Shown: positions 8,404-16,880, counted from the first letter of the stretch. The stretch is 64,000 nucleotides of DNA from Pyrobaculum ferrireducens (GCF_000234805.1 NC_016645.1:310001-374000); one strand, 5' to 3'. The notes: generated by a model from the sequence alone, not told the origin. Numbers and translations are program-made.

Positions 8404-8904
8404 GTGATCGTCGCCGGTATCGACCTGGCGGTTAACAGACCCACAGCTATAGCCGTCTTTAGAGACTGCACGCCGCTTTACTACGGACTGGCGCAGACGG
8501 ACGTCGACATTGTGTCTGTCGCCTCGTTGCTGGGCCCCTCGATCGTAGCTATAGACGCGCCGCTTTCCAAGCCTGAGGGGGGCGGGGGGCTGAGGGATGT
8601 CGAGAGGGAGCTGAGGCGCCTTGGCTACAGGCTACTGCCGCCGCTCATGGGGCCGATGCGGGGGCTTACGGAGCGCGGGATTAGGCTCAGCAAAATGCTC
8701 GGCGGAAGGGTTATAGAAGTGCATCCACTGACCAGCCTCAGGGCTATGGGGATGTCCAGGGAGGAGCTCTCTCGCGTTTTGGGGCTGAGGCATAGAGATC
8801 TTCTCGACGCGGCGGCGGCCGCGCTGACCGCGGTGGCCTACGCCAGGGGCTTCTACCGGGAGATCGGGCCCTTCATACTCCCCACGGCGAGGGTGTGCTT
8901 CTAG
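8404..8904 (+). CDS. DUF429 family protein (predicted RNase H-fold nuclease)
   Basis: 166 aa. The N-terminus VAGIDLAVNRPTAIAVF carries the first acidic residue of an RNase H-like strand. IVAIDAPLSKP gives the second, and VIEVHPLTSLRAMG plus RHRDLLDAAAAALTAVAY supply the conserved EvHP and DalDAaaaA-like elements of DUF429. GTG 8404 is chosen because it directly precedes the first conserved strand and fits the TATA spacing; the longer upstream frame would overlap the SDR gene antisense. The stop overlaps the convergent FAD oxidoreductase stop by 4 nt. Nuclease activity is inferred from the family only. Confidence 0.8.
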   Translation: MIVAGIDLAVNRPTAIAVFRDCTPLYYGLAQTDVDIVSVASLLGPSIVAIDAPLSKPEGGGGLRDVERELRRLGYRLLPPLMGPMRGLTERGIRLSKMLGGRVIEVHPLTSLRAMGMSREELSRVLGLRHRDLLDAAAAALTAVAYARGFYREIGPFILPTARVCF

Positions 8905-9992
8905 CGGCGGAAGCGGCCGGCGGACAGCGCCTCTATGCCCCGCCTCCCGAGGGCTAGGTCCGCGGCCAGCTTCCCCAGCGCCGGGCCGTATGTCCAGCCC
9001 AGTCTGCAGGCCCCGGTCACGACGACCACGGAGCCCATCCTGTCCACTACCGGGAAGCCGTCGGGGGTGCACGGCCTGTAGCCCACCGCCATGTCTATCA
9101 CGTCGAAGTCCCCCAGCACCTCCCTCGCCCTCTCGAGGACTTTCTGCGCGGGGCTGTGGTCGCCGCTACCGTCTAGGTCGAAGCGTCCCGTTACCTTTGT
9201 CCACTTTGAGAGGGGCACCACCGCGACGCCCTTAGCCATTTCTATAAACATCTTTTGAGACTTGGCCGTCGTCCTGAACCCGTAGCCTTTGAAGGGGGCT
9301 ACGGGTATGCCGAACTTCCTCGCCCAGTAGCCCGCCGCCACGACTACGGCGTCGCCTTGGACCACGTCTCCCCCCTCTAGCCACACCTCTCTGCCGGCTA
9401 CCTCCGTGGCCCTTTTGTTGACTATCTGCACCCCACGCAACTCTCTCAGCATCCTCTCGATGAAGGCGTCTGTGGAGAGCTTGGCGGCGTCGAGGTACAC
9501 CAGCGCCTCTCTGCCGCAACACTCCCCGGCCTCCACCTTAGGCGACAGGGGGTCTCTCTTGGCCTCCTCCAGCGCCTTCTCGACGTCTACGCCAACTTCG
9601 TAGAGGGGCTCCTCGGCGTAGTCGAAGTCGTTCTCCGCCTCGGCGAGCGCTCTGTACTGCCGTTGCGAGAAGTCGCCCAGCGCCTTTACGGCCTCCCACA
9701 TCTCCTGGCTCGGCTCCCTGCCCCAGACCTTTAGGTATGTGGAGATCCAGCCCCAGTCCCAGGTCTTTACCCTGGCGTCTCCCCGGAGCATCATTGTAAG
9801 ATACCTCTTGGGGTAGGACTTGACGTTTATCCGGTTGATTACAAAGCGTGTAAATTCGAGAATTCCGGCGGCGGCGCGGGACAGCTCCCCCGGCTTGTCC
9901 TGCTCTACTATAACCACCTCCGCGCCCTCCTTTACGAGGTAGAAGGCGGTGAAGAGCCCCACGACGCCGCCGCCTACTACGACAACTTTCAT
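8901..9992 (-). CDS. FAD-dependent oxidoreductase of the DAO family (amino-acid dehydrogenase-like)
   Basis: 363-aa flavoenzyme. The dinucleotide-binding motif GGGVVG is at about residues 7-12, followed by a Glu-ended strand (VVIVEQD). A second FAD segment (DAVVVAAGYWARKFG) is near 215, and the C-terminal MAVGYRPCTPDGFPVVDR with GWTYGPALGKLAADL is typical of D-amino acid oxidase/dehydrogenase relatives. Dye-linked D-proline dehydrogenases of Pyrobaculum are similar in size and architecture, so oxidation of proline or another amino acid is a reasonable guess. It diverges from an amino-acid-type binding protein, which supports an amino-acid substrate. Confidence 0.85.
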   Translation of the reverse strand: MKVVVVGGGVVGLFTAFYLVKEGAEVVIVEQDKPGELSRAAAGILEFTRFVINRINVKSYPKRYLTMMLRGDARVKTWDWGWISTYLKVWGREPSQEMWEAVKALGDFSQRQYRALAEAENDFDYAEEPLYEVGVDVEKALEEAKRDPLSPKVEAGECCGREALVYLDAAKLSTDAFIERMLRELRGVQIVNKRATEVAGREVWLEGGDVVQGDAVVVAAGYWARKFGIPVAPFKGYGFRTTAKSQKMFIEMAKGVAVVPLSKWTKVTGRFDLDGSGDHSPAQKVLERAREVLGDFDVIDMAVGYRPCTPDGFPVVDRMGSVVVVTGACRLGWTYGPALGKLAADLALGRRGIEALSAGRFRR

Positions 9993-10027
9993 CGCTAACA
10001 GTTATAAAGACGTTTAAATGTATTGGC
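9993..10027. promoter_or_regulatory. Crossed divergent promoter, FAD oxidoreductase / amino-acid binding protein
   Basis: A 35-bp gap. A rightward TATA (AGTTATAAAG, about 9999-10008) serves ATG 10028, and a leftward TATA (ATTTAAACG on plus, about 10010-10018) serves ATG 9992. Each box is nearer to the other gene's start, so the promoters overlap head to head. Confidence 0.6.
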
Positions 10028-10927
10028 ATGAGAAGCGTAGCGCTATCTGTAGTGGCGTTGGTCCTCGGCATAGTCATAGGCTACCTGGCGGGGATGTACA
10101 CAGCGCCGAAGGCGGCTCCATCCCAGACGGCGGCGCCTCAGGCCACCGCCCAGGCCACCACTGTGGCCACAACCACGACGGTGACGGTTACCCAGACGGC
10201 GGCTCCGTGCCGCGTGTCTGTGGAGGCTATTAAAAAACGTGGTAAGCTTGTCGTAGGCACAGACGCTACTTGGCCTCCCTGGGAGTGGGTCATGGGGGAC
10301 AAGATCGTGGGCTGGGACGTGGATATCGCCAGGGAGATCGCCAATGCGCTTGGTGTACAGCTGGAGATCCGCGACATGAGGTTCGCCGGGCTTCTAGAAG
10401 CTGTGAGAAACGGAGACGTCGACCTCGCCATCAGCGCCATTACCTGGACCACCGAGAGGGAGAAGGTGCTGGAGTTCTCGATGCCCTACTACCTCGAGTC
10501 TATCGTGGTGGTGACCAAGGCCACCCGCAATGATATTAACAAGGTGGAGGATCTCTACGGCAAGACCGTGGGGGTGCAGATAGGGACGACCCACGAGGAG
10601 TGGGCCGCCGCCAACCTGGAGAAGCCTGGCAAGGCCTCCGTTAGGAGATACGACAAGGTGTATCCCTACATGGTGGAGGTGCTGAGGAGGGGCGACGTCG
10701 ACGCTATTATACTAGACCGCTCCATCGCCACCGCGCTTGTGAGGAAGTTCCCAGATCTCAAAATCGCCTTTGAGCTCCCCGGATCCGCAGGATACATATC
10801 CGTGGCCATGCCAAAATGCGCCCAGGACCTGAAGCTGGCTGTTGACCAGGTTATTGAAAACCTGATGCAGACCGGGAGGCTTGATGAGATAATGCAGAAA
10901 AACTTCGAGCTGTTTCTCCAGTCGTAA
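10028..10927 (+). CDS. Polar amino acid ABC transporter substrate-binding protein (SBP family 3)
   Basis: 299 aa. It has an N-terminal membrane anchor (about residues 5-25), a Thr/Ala-rich linker to about residue 55, then the family-3 binding domain: GKLVVGTDATWPPWEW, then VGWDVDIAREIANALG and DLAISAITWTTEREKVLEFS. The final helix region also fits. No permease or ATPase for this class (HisM/GlnQ type) follows, so its partners must be elsewhere. The divergent amino-acid-type FAD oxidoreductase suggests uptake and oxidation of the same compound. Confidence 0.88.
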   Translation: MRSVALSVVALVLGIVIGYLAGMYTAPKAAPSQTAAPQATAQATTVATTTTVTVTQTAAPCRVSVEAIKKRGKLVVGTDATWPPWEWVMGDKIVGWDVDIAREIANALGVQLEIRDMRFAGLLEAVRNGDVDLAISAITWTTEREKVLEFSMPYYLESIVVVTKATRNDINKVEDLYGKTVGVQIGTTHEEWAAANLEKPGKASVRRYDKVYPYMVEVLRRGDVDAIILDRSIATALVRKFPDLKIAFELPGSAGYISVAMPKCAQDLKLAVDQVIENLMQTGRLDEIMQKNFELFLQS

Positions 10928-10957
10928 AATTTTAAATACAAACCCCTTTTTCGCACC

Positions 10958-11122
10958 GTGCCCTCCATAAAACCACCAAAAGAGAGGCCGTTCGGCAAGA
11001 GCAAGATAAGATGCCTCAGATGCGGCACGCGGGAAGCCGTTATACGCAAATACGGCCTATACCTCTGCAGAAGGTGCTTCCGCGAAGTAGCGCCGCAGCT
11101 AGGCTTCAAGAAGTACTACTAA
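10958..11122 (+). CDS. rps14: 30S ribosomal protein S14 (uS14), zinc-binding type
   Basis: 54-aa protein starting at GTG 10958: [20 protein letters not shown], followed by a zinc finger with the four cysteines in CLRC...CRRC and the C-terminus GFKKYY, typical of archaeal uS14. It binds 16S rRNA in the 30S head. A TATA box (ATTTTAAATA, 10928-10937) is 25 nt upstream. The last 17 nt overlap the convergent ABC exporter gene. It is short and easily missed but unmistakable. Confidence 0.95.
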   Translation: MPSIKPPKERPFGKSKIRCLRCGTREAVIRKYGLYLCRRCFREVAPQLGFKKYY

Positions 11123-12719
11123 GGAGGGGCCGGGCCTCCACCAGCCTCGCAGCGCCGCCAGACACCTCTACAATTTTCGTGGCGTACCTCGCCGGGGTTT
11201 GTCTATGGGAAATCACCACGGCTATTGGGACAACCCTCCTCAAGGCGTCCAGCACCCTCTCCTCAACCTCCTGGTTCAGGCCGGAGGTAACCTCGTCCAG
11301 CACAAGGACGCGCGGCCTCCTCAGTAGGGCTCTGGCTATCAACACCCTTTGTCTCTGGCCTTCGGAGAGCTCGGAGCCTCCTTCGCCGCATTTTTTGTCT
11401 AGTGGGAAGTCTATCTGGGCGAGCTCGGCGGCTCTCCTCACCTCCTCCTCCGGGAACTCCTCCCAAAGCGTGATGTTATCCCACACAGAGGCGTCGAAGA
11501 CGTAGTCGTCGTTGCCGACGTAGATCGCCCTCGGCGCCTCTATCTCGCCCTCCAGGGGCTTCACCAAACCGGCCAGTGCCTTCCCAAGAGTGGACTTGCC
11601 GCCTCCGGTGGGGCCGCGCACCCAGACAAAATCCCCTGGCACAAAGACAAGATGTACGCCGCGCAACACCACGTTGCCATCGTAGCTCAGCGTAACTTTC
11701 TCCACCTTTACTACCGGCGCCTCCCCGCGCGCCGGCTCTTTAGATACGACGGCGTCGAGGTAGGGGGCCACCCTCTCAAACGACCTCTTAAGCTGGTAGT
11801 ACGAGCCCGATTTCATCATAATTTGGGCAAGCGGCTCAAACGCCTCTGCTAGAAGCGTCCTCATTGCCACGGCCGTGCCTACGGTGGCAACCCCCTGGAG
11901 GGACAGAAGAAGTCCAAGGCCGAAGGCTAGGTTGGGCACGCCGAATGTAATGGCGTTGGCCCCGAAGCCGAGGGATTTTGAATACAGCTCGTACTTTCTA
12001 TACCCCGCAAGCCACTTCTCCGAGGCCTCCAGTAGGATCTTGAGGAGGGCTCTTACCCCGGCTCTGTAGAGGCTGTGGGCCCCGTCCACGACCTCCTTTA
12101 CCCGTCTAAACCACTGGCTGTAGAGCTCCCTCTCCCTCCTCCCCCACTCCAGTATGGGCGGACCCAGCTTCTTCGCCACTAGGAAGTACACAGCTATTAA
12201 AGGCGCTACGAAGAGGGTAATCTCCGGCGATATGTACAGCGACGCGGCCACCACGGCTATGAACCTCGCCGCCTGTAGGGCCACGTCCAGCGGCAGGGCT
12301 AGGTACAACACGACGTTTAAAACGTCGCCGCTTATCCGCGACAGCGCCTCCCCCCTGTTGTGGGCGGGGGATAAGACCACCGAGTGGACGATGCGGTGCG
12401 AAATGTCTATGATGGCTCTCTGCGCCCACACCGCGGCTCTGTACTCCGATAGGAAATTAAGAATGGGTATGAGAAAGGCGATGCCGACGACGGCGGAGAT
12501 CTGGAAAACTAGCGTCCCCGCGTCCCCCGCCCCGTAGACAACTTCGTCGACAATCTGCTTTATGAGCAGAGCCTGGGCGACGCCGAGTATAATCATGGCG
12601 CCCCACAGCGAGAAGATCACCGCCTCGTCTACCCAGTACCTCTTAGCGAAGCCAAGGGCGTAGTGCCAGTAGCTCTTTACACCCCCGCCTCTGGTAGCCG
12701 CCGGGGATGCGGCGTTCAT
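11106..12719 (-). CDS. ABC transporter half-molecule (membrane domain fused to ATPase), exporter type
   Basis: 537 aa. The N-terminal half is an ABC exporter transmembrane domain with several hydrophobic helices (first at about 30-50, second about 70-90). The C-terminal ATPase has Walker [10 protein letters not shown] at about 366-374, signature LSEGQRQR near 450 and Walker B VLVLDEV near 472, followed by a VVISHR switch-His region. It probably works as a homodimer, since no second half-transporter is adjacent. Substrate is unknown. A TATA box at about 12737-12747 fits ATG 12719. It overlaps uS14 tail to tail. Confidence 0.88.
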   Translation of the reverse strand: MNAASPAATRGGGVKSYWHYALGFAKRYWVDEAVIFSLWGAMIILGVAQALLIKQIVDEVVYGAGDAGTLVFQISAVVGIAFLIPILNFLSEYRAAVWAQRAIIDISHRIVHSVVLSPAHNRGEALSRISGDVLNVVLYLALPLDVALQAARFIAVVAASLYISPEITLFVAPLIAVYFLVAKKLGPPILEWGRRERELYSQWFRRVKEVVDGAHSLYRAGVRALLKILLEASEKWLAGYRKYELYSKSLGFGANAITFGVPNLAFGLGLLLSLQGVATVGTAVAMRTLLAEAFEPLAQIMMKSGSYYQLKRSFERVAPYLDAVVSKEPARGEAPVVKVEKVTLSYDGNVVLRGVHLVFVPGDFVWVRGPTGGGKSTLGKALAGLVKPLEGEIEAPRAIYVGNDDYVFDASVWDNITLWEEFPEEEVRRAAELAQIDFPLDKKCGEGGSELSEGQRQRVLIARALLRRPRVLVLDEVTSGLNQEVEERVLDALRRVVPIAVVISHRQTPARYATKIVEVSGGAARLVEARPLLSSTS

Positions 12720-12784
12720 ACGCCTCTACCGCTTCTTGGCTTAAATACGCCGCTTTGCAGGTGCTGATGTAGTTGATATTGTAG

Positions 12785-13543
12785 CTACAAGCCGCCGGCC
12801 GCGCCGCCGCTTTTATGGAGCCGGCACGCCTTCTCCATACCCTCTATCACCCTGTCTACAAGTCTCTCCACGACGCTGTCCCCCCTCCTCGTCTCTTCTA
12901 CATATTCTCTTATCAGCTGGGCGGCCCTGCAGTACGCCTCCTCCCAGCTCAGCCCCGCGGCCTTCCTCAGGGCGTAGAGCAGGAACGCAAAGAAGCCGTA
13001 GGCCGGCTCGTAGTAGCCGAGGCTCTCCAGCCCTCTTTCACTTATCCACCGCCTTCTTAAGTCGTCTTCAGGCGCCAGGGCTATGCGGTAGAAGAGGAGG
13101 CTGAGCCTCGGCCACTCGCCCAGCTTGGCAAGGTAGGGGTCCATGAATTCCCTAGCCCTTAGGTCGAGCTCTGCGAGCTTGGCGTGGGCCTCGTGCCTCT
13201 TGATCTTAAAGGGGAGGGTGACGTAGAGCTCGTCGCTTAGATAGACGCCGTTTTTCCGGGCCATTACGGGCGTTATATAGCCGAAGTTCTCAGCCACGAA
13301 CTCCTCGTCGAGATACCCCCTCTCCAGCGCCTTGGAGACGTCCTTCAGCCTTACAATATACTCCCGCTCCAGCCTCAGCACCTCCACTACCCCCTCCGCC
13401 TCCAGCCTATGGACCACGTCGCGGATTGTGCTGTAGGGCTCCCCCAGCTGGCGGGAGAGGTTGCGTATCGACGTGTCTAAGTCGTGATGTTTTAGAAAGA
13501 GGTGCCTCACCACCTTTTTCTCAATGGAGTCTCTACCCCCCAT
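12785..13543 (-). CDS. Winged-helix transcriptional regulator-like protein
   Basis: 252 aa. Residues about 8-55 form an HTH: IEKKVVRHLFLKHHDLDTS, then SIRNLSRQLGEPYSTIRDVV and HRLEAEGVVEV. The remaining 190 residues are helical, Arg/Glu/Leu-rich, and not recognised; they may bind an effector or mediate oligomerisation. The start overlaps the stop of the upstream small regulator by 11 nt, so the two form a two-gene regulatory operon. Target genes are unknown; the upstream operator repeats at 13848-13871 suggest autoregulation. Confidence 0.7.
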   Translation of the reverse strand: MGGRDSIEKKVVRHLFLKHHDLDTSIRNLSRQLGEPYSTIRDVVHRLEAEGVVEVLRLEREYIVRLKDVSKALERGYLDEEFVAENFGYITPVMARKNGVYLSDELYVTLPFKIKRHEAHAKLAELDLRAREFMDPYLAKLGEWPRLSLLFYRIALAPEDDLRRRWISERGLESLGYYEPAYGFFAFLLYALRKAAGLSWEEAYCRAAQLIREYVEETRRGDSVVERLVDRVIEGMEKACRLHKSGGAAGGL

Positions 13544-13853
13544 GGCCGGCCAGCGATCTGCAGATCTCCACCGCGCCGTCTCTAACGCGGTAGAACTTCG
13601 CCCTGCCCATGTTCACCTCCTCGACGAGCCCCAGCCCCAGCAACGAGTCCTCCCTCCTGTACCTCTCCCCAAGCCCTCTCAGCGCCCCCACGACGTTTTC
13701 ATAGCTCGCCCCCACTGCGTCTGCGATCAACGCGGGGTACGCCGACTCTGGGTAGATGGAGCATAGGTAGTTCAGCACATCTCTCTTGACTCTGCTCCTC
13801 CTAAGCGCCCTCAACACCCTCCCAATGCCCTGTACTGCACTTGCCAGAATCAC
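13533..13853 (-). CDS. Small winged-helix DNA-binding protein
   Basis: 106 aa from GTG 13853. The central region SRVKRDVLNYLCSIYPESAY then PALIADAVGASYENVVGALR is a typical archaeal HTH, followed by a wing-like strand pair (GLVEEVNMGRAKFYRV). An in-frame GTG at 13865 would give four more residues, but the TATA box (TTTATAAAT, about 13870-13879 on minus) is centred about 23 nt from 13853, favouring the shorter form. First gene of a two-regulator operon. Confidence 0.78.
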   Translation of the reverse strand: MILASAVQGIGRVLRALRRSRVKRDVLNYLCSIYPESAYPALIADAVGASYENVVGALRGLGERYRREDSLLGLGLVEEVNMGRAKFYRVRDGAVEICRSLAGHGG

Positions 13854-13871
13854 GTGATCAATCACATGATT
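13848..13871. promoter_or_regulatory. Tandem palindromic operator candidate at the regulator promoter
   Basis: Two adjacent 12-bp units, AATCACGTGATC (13848-13859) and AATCACATGATT (13860-13871). Each is a full or near palindrome around ATCACGTGAT, spaced by slightly more than one helical turn. They lie between the TATA box and the start codon of the small regulator, where a bound repressor would block RNA polymerase. Autorepression is inferred. Confidence 0.55.
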
Positions 13872-13919
13872 ATTTATAAACTTTTCGCTGGAGAAACACG
13901 CCGCGATGTACGCAGGGAG

Positions 13920-14270
13920 CTAGAACAGCAGAGCTCTTATTACCCTCCTCGCAACCGGCCTTCTGATCTTCGCGACGTAGAGTATCAAGGCGGCGGTGAA
14001 GGCGATGTTTATCCCCCACGACGCCGCCCGTAGGAAGTGGGCCAGAGGCCCGAGCTCTATCGGGGGCCTCGCCGCGCTTGTCAGTACGCTGAGCGCCGTC
14101 TCGTAAAGCGCGGGCCCCGCTAGTGGGACTAGCGAGACGGCGAGGGCTAGCGACAGGAGGGCCCCCACGACGCCGTTCCAGACCAATGCCTGCGCGTCCG
14201 CCGTAGCGCCGAACGTCGTGGCGACGGCGTAGACGGCGGTGAACACCGCCAGAGCGGCGTATAGCCTCAT
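13920..14270 (-). CDS. Small integral membrane protein
   Basis: 116 aa, about four hydrophobic helices (roughly residues 4-22, 30-52, 55-70 and 85-103) and a basic C-terminus (KIRRPVARRVIR), giving a predicted cytosolic tail. No family recognised. The start codon overlaps the stop of a 33-aa upstream ORF (14267-14368) as ATGA, so the two are probably translated together. Confidence 0.65.
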   Translation of the reverse strand: MRLYAALAVFTAVYAVATTFGATADAQALVWNGVVGALLSLALAVSLVPLAGPALYETALSVLTSAARPPIELGPLAHFLRAASWGINIAFTAALILYVAKIRRPVARRVIRALLF

Positions 14271-14368
14271 AGCTCTTCAAGCCTCTTGATGAGCCACTCA
14301 ATTATGTGGCTGTGCGCAGTCCCCGGCCTCCTCGGCATCTGCTCTAGACACCTCTTTAAATTTTCCAT
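14267..14368 (-). CDS. 33-aa micro-protein upstream of the membrane protein
   Basis: ATG 14368 encodes MENLKRCLEQMPRRPGTAHS then HIIEWLIKRLEEL-stop: one amphipathic helix, a basic turn and a second helix. It overlaps the next gene start as ATGA and has a TATA-like box (TATAAATT on minus, about 14388-14395) about 23 nt upstream. The C-terminal 17 codons are repeated, mostly with conservative changes, after the polymerase gene at 16770-16822, which argues it is or was a real coding unit. Confidence 0.6.
   Translation of the reverse strand: MENLKRCLEQMPRRPGTAHSHIIEWLIKRLEEL
14272..14319. repeat. Direct repeat flanking polB3, copy 1
   Basis: About 48 bp covering the 3' part of the 33-aa micro-ORF. 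Over the best 42 bp (14278-14319) it differs from copy 2 (16781-16822) at only five positions. Confidence 0.8.
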
Positions 14369-14409
14369 TGACTCCACTGGGTAATTAATTTATAGGCGTT
14401 TTAAGTATT
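14369..14409. promoter_or_regulatory. Crossed divergent promoter, micro-protein operon / PolB3
   Basis: 41-bp gap. An AT-rich block TAATTAATTTATA at 14382-14394 provides a rightward TATA about 24 nt before ATG 14410 and a leftward TATA about 23 nt before ATG 14368, on overlapping bases. It is the only AT-rich element in the gap, so both genes must share it. Confidence 0.55.
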
Positions 14410-16767
14410 ATGGAGATTAAGTTCTGGCCTCTGGACGCCACCTATACGGTCGTAGGCGGCGTCCCGGAGGTGAGGATCTTCGGCGTGGCTGAGGGGGGAG
14501 GGAGGGTCGTGCTGGTGGATAGGGGGTTCAGGCCCTACTTCTACGTGGACTGCCCCTCCTGTGACCTCGCCGTTGTCAAATCCCAGCTTGGGAGGGTCGC
14601 CCCAGTGGAGGGGGTCGAGGTGGTGGAGAGGCTCTTCCTCGGCAGGCCTAGGAGGTTTGTCAAGGTGGTGGCCAGGGTACCGGAGGATGTGCGTAGGTTG
14701 AGGGAGGCGGCGGCCTCTCTGCCGGGGGTGTCGGGGGTGTACGAGGCGGATATCCGCTTCTACATGAGGTATCTGGTGGATATGGGTGTGGTGCCCTGTA
14801 GCTGGAATGTGGCTGATGTGGAGGATGCTGGGGAGAGGCTGGGCCGCCTGCCGGTCTATAGAGTGGCTGAGTGGAGAGGCGTGGTGGGGGGCTTCCCGCC
14901 GCCTCTGCGGGTGCTGGCGTTTGACGTGGAGGTGTACAACGAGCGGGGGACGCCGGACCCGTTGAGGGACCCCGTCGTGATGTTGGCTGTGCAAACCAGC
15001 GATGGGCGTGTGGAGGTTTTCGAGGCGTCTGGGCGCGACGATAGGGGCGTCCTCCGCTCTTTCGTGGACGCCTTGAGGGAGTTCGACCCAGACGTCGTCG
15101 TTGGCTACAACTCGAATAAATTCGACTGGCCGTATCTGTCTGAGAGGGCTAAGGCGCTGGGGGTCCCGCTGAGGGTTGACAGAGTCGGCGGGGCGCCTCA
15201 GCAGAGCGTATACGGCCACTGGTCTGTTGTCGGGAGGGCTAACGTAGATCTGTTTAACATAGTGGAGGAGTTTCCCGAGATTAAGCTAAAGACCTTGGAC
15301 AGGGTGGCGGAGTACTTTGGCGTGATGCGGAGGGATGAGCGGGTGCTGATCCCGGGGCACAAGATTTACGAGTATTGGAGGGACGAATCTAAGAGGCCCC
15401 TGTTGCGTCAATACGTTGTAGACGACGTCAAGTCTACCTACGGCTTGGCGGAGAGGTTGCTCCCGTTCTTGATTCAGCTCTCCTCCGTGTCGGGCCTGCC
15501 TCTAGACCAGGTGGCGGCGGCGAGCGTGGGGAACCGTGTGGAGTGGATGCTCCTCCGCTATGCGTATAAGATGGGCGAGGTGGCGCCGAATAGAGAGGAG
15601 AGGGAGTACGAGCCGTATAAGGGGGCCATTGTGCTAGAGCCGAAGCCAGGCCTCTACAACGACGTATTGGTGCTCGACTTCTCCTCAATGTACCCCAACG
15701 TGATGATGAGGTACAACCTCTCCCCCGACACCTATCTAGAGCCGGGGGAGCCGGAGCCGCCGAGCGGCGTCTACATAGCGCCGGAAGTGGGGCACAGGTT
15801 TAGGAGGGAGCCCCCCGGCTTCGTGCCGCAGGTGCTTAGGCAATTGGTGGAGCTTAGGAGGCTGGCTAGGGAGGAGATGAAGAGGTACAGCCCAGACTCT
15901 CCGGAGTACAGAGTTCTGGACGAGAGGCAGAAGGCGTTGAAGGTCATGGCCAACGCCATGTATGGATACATGGGTTGGGTGGGCGCTAGGTGGTACAAGA
16001 GGGAGGTGGCGGAGTCCGTCACAGCCTTCGCCAGGTCTATCCTAAGGGACGTGATCGACTATGCGAAGAGGTTAGGGGTTGTGGTGGTGTACGGCGACAC
16101 AGACAGCCTATTCGTCAAGAGGGGCGGCGACGTCGAGAAACTCGTCAAGTACGTAGAAGAGAAGTACGGCATCGACATCAAGGTGGATAAAGACTACTCT
16201 ACAGTCCTCTTCACAGAGGCGAAGAAGAGGTACGCCGGGCTGTTGAGAGATGGGAGGATCGACATAGTTGGATTCGAAGTGGTCAGGGGCGACTGGAGCG
16301 AGCTGGCCAAGGAGGTCCAGCTTAGAGTTATCGAGCTGATACTCAAGTCCCGGGACGCGGCTGAGGCCAGGCGTAGGGTGACTCAATACGTCAGGGAGGT
16401 GGTCGACGCGTTGAAGAACTACAGATTCGACCTAGATGACCTGGTTATATGGAAGACGCTGGATAAGGAGCTTGATGAGTACAAGGCCTACACCCCGCAT
16501 CTCCACGCGGCGTTGCTCTTAAAGAGGAGGGGCTACAAGGTTGGGAAGGGCACGACTGTGGGCTACGTCGTTGTGAAAGGCGGAGAGAAGATCTCGGAGA
16601 GGGCTGTGCCGTACATCCTCGTCGACGATGTGAAGAAAATCGACGTGGATTACTACATCGAGAGGCAGGTCATACCCGCGGCGCTTAGGATAGCCGAGGT
16701 AATCGGCGTCAAGGAGGCCGATTTGAAAAGCGGTAGAGTTGAAAAATCACTGCTCGACTTTCTATAG
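14410..16767 (+). CDS. Family B DNA polymerase, PolB3-type
   Basis: 785-aa DNA polymerase with 3'-5' proofreading. Exo I FDVEVY is at about 173-178, Exo II YNSNKFDWPYL near 232 and Exo III YVVDDVKSTYGL near 335. Polymerase motif A is DFSSMYPN near 423, motif B KALKVMANAMYGY near 508 and motif C YGDTDS near 561. All catalytic acids are present. Size and motifs match the cloned Pyrobaculum family-B enzymes of about 783-785 aa. A separate PolB1 gene lies at 53745-56312, so this is the second replicative or repair polymerase. The flanks carry copies of a micro-ORF 3' end (direct repeat 14272-14319 / 16775-16822). Confidence 0.97.
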   Translation: MEIKFWPLDATYTVVGGVPEVRIFGVAEGGGRVVLVDRGFRPYFYVDCPSCDLAVVKSQLGRVAPVEGVEVVERLFLGRPRRFVKVVARVPEDVRRLREAAASLPGVSGVYEADIRFYMRYLVDMGVVPCSWNVADVEDAGERLGRLPVYRVAEWRGVVGGFPPPLRVLAFDVEVYNERGTPDPLRDPVVMLAVQTSDGRVEVFEASGRDDRGVLRSFVDALREFDPDVVVGYNSNKFDWPYLSERAKALGVPLRVDRVGGAPQQSVYGHWSVVGRANVDLFNIVEEFPEIKLKTLDRVAEYFGVMRRDERVLIPGHKIYEYWRDESKRPLLRQYVVDDVKSTYGLAERLLPFLIQLSSVSGLPLDQVAAASVGNRVEWMLLRYAYKMGEVAPNREEREYEPYKGAIVLEPKPGLYNDVLVLDFSSMYPNVMMRYNLSPDTYLEPGEPEPPSGVYIAPEVGHRFRREPPGFVPQVLRQLVELRRLAREEMKRYSPDSPEYRVLDERQKALKVMANAMYGYMGWVGARWYKREVAESVTAFARSILRDVIDYAKRLGVVVVYGDTDSLFVKRGGDVEKLVKYVEEKYGIDIKVDKDYSTVLFTEAKKRYAGLLRDGRIDIVGFEVVRGDWSELAKEVQLRVIELILKSRDAAEARRRVTQYVREVVDALKNYRFDLDDLVIWKTLDKELDEYKAYTPHLHAALLLKRRGYKVGKGTTVGYVVVKGGEKISERAVPYILVDDVKKIDVDYYIERQVIPAALRIAEVIGVKEADLKSGRVEKSLLDFL

Positions 16768-16769
16768 CT

Positions 16770-16880
16770 TTATACTTCTTCAAGCCTCTTGATAAGCCAC
16801 TCAACTATGTAGCTGTGTACAGCACGTGTTACTTTTAGCTCGTGTAACGTAGAGGCGACGGGGGTGTAGCGACACGGCGA
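16770..16880 (-). pseudogene. Truncated copy of the 33-aa micro-ORF
   Basis: The minus strand encodes TRAVHSYIVEWLIKRLEEV-stop, matching GTAHSHIIEWLIKRLEEL-stop of the micro-ORF at 14267-14368. Upstream the frame continues as VASTLHELKV without the conserved N-terminus and without an obvious start codon. It is likely a relic left by duplication around the polymerase gene. The remainder up to 16880 shows nothing else. Confidence 0.65.
16775..16822. repeat. Direct repeat flanking polB3, copy 2
   Basis: Second copy of the repeat, in the same orientation, immediately after the polymerase stop codon. See copy 1 at 14272-14319. Confidence 0.8.

Noticed and set aside
14401-15219. 272-codon open frame antisense to polB3
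   Set aside because: His/Pro-rich, no recognisable fold, starts within conserved polymerase codons. Shadow.
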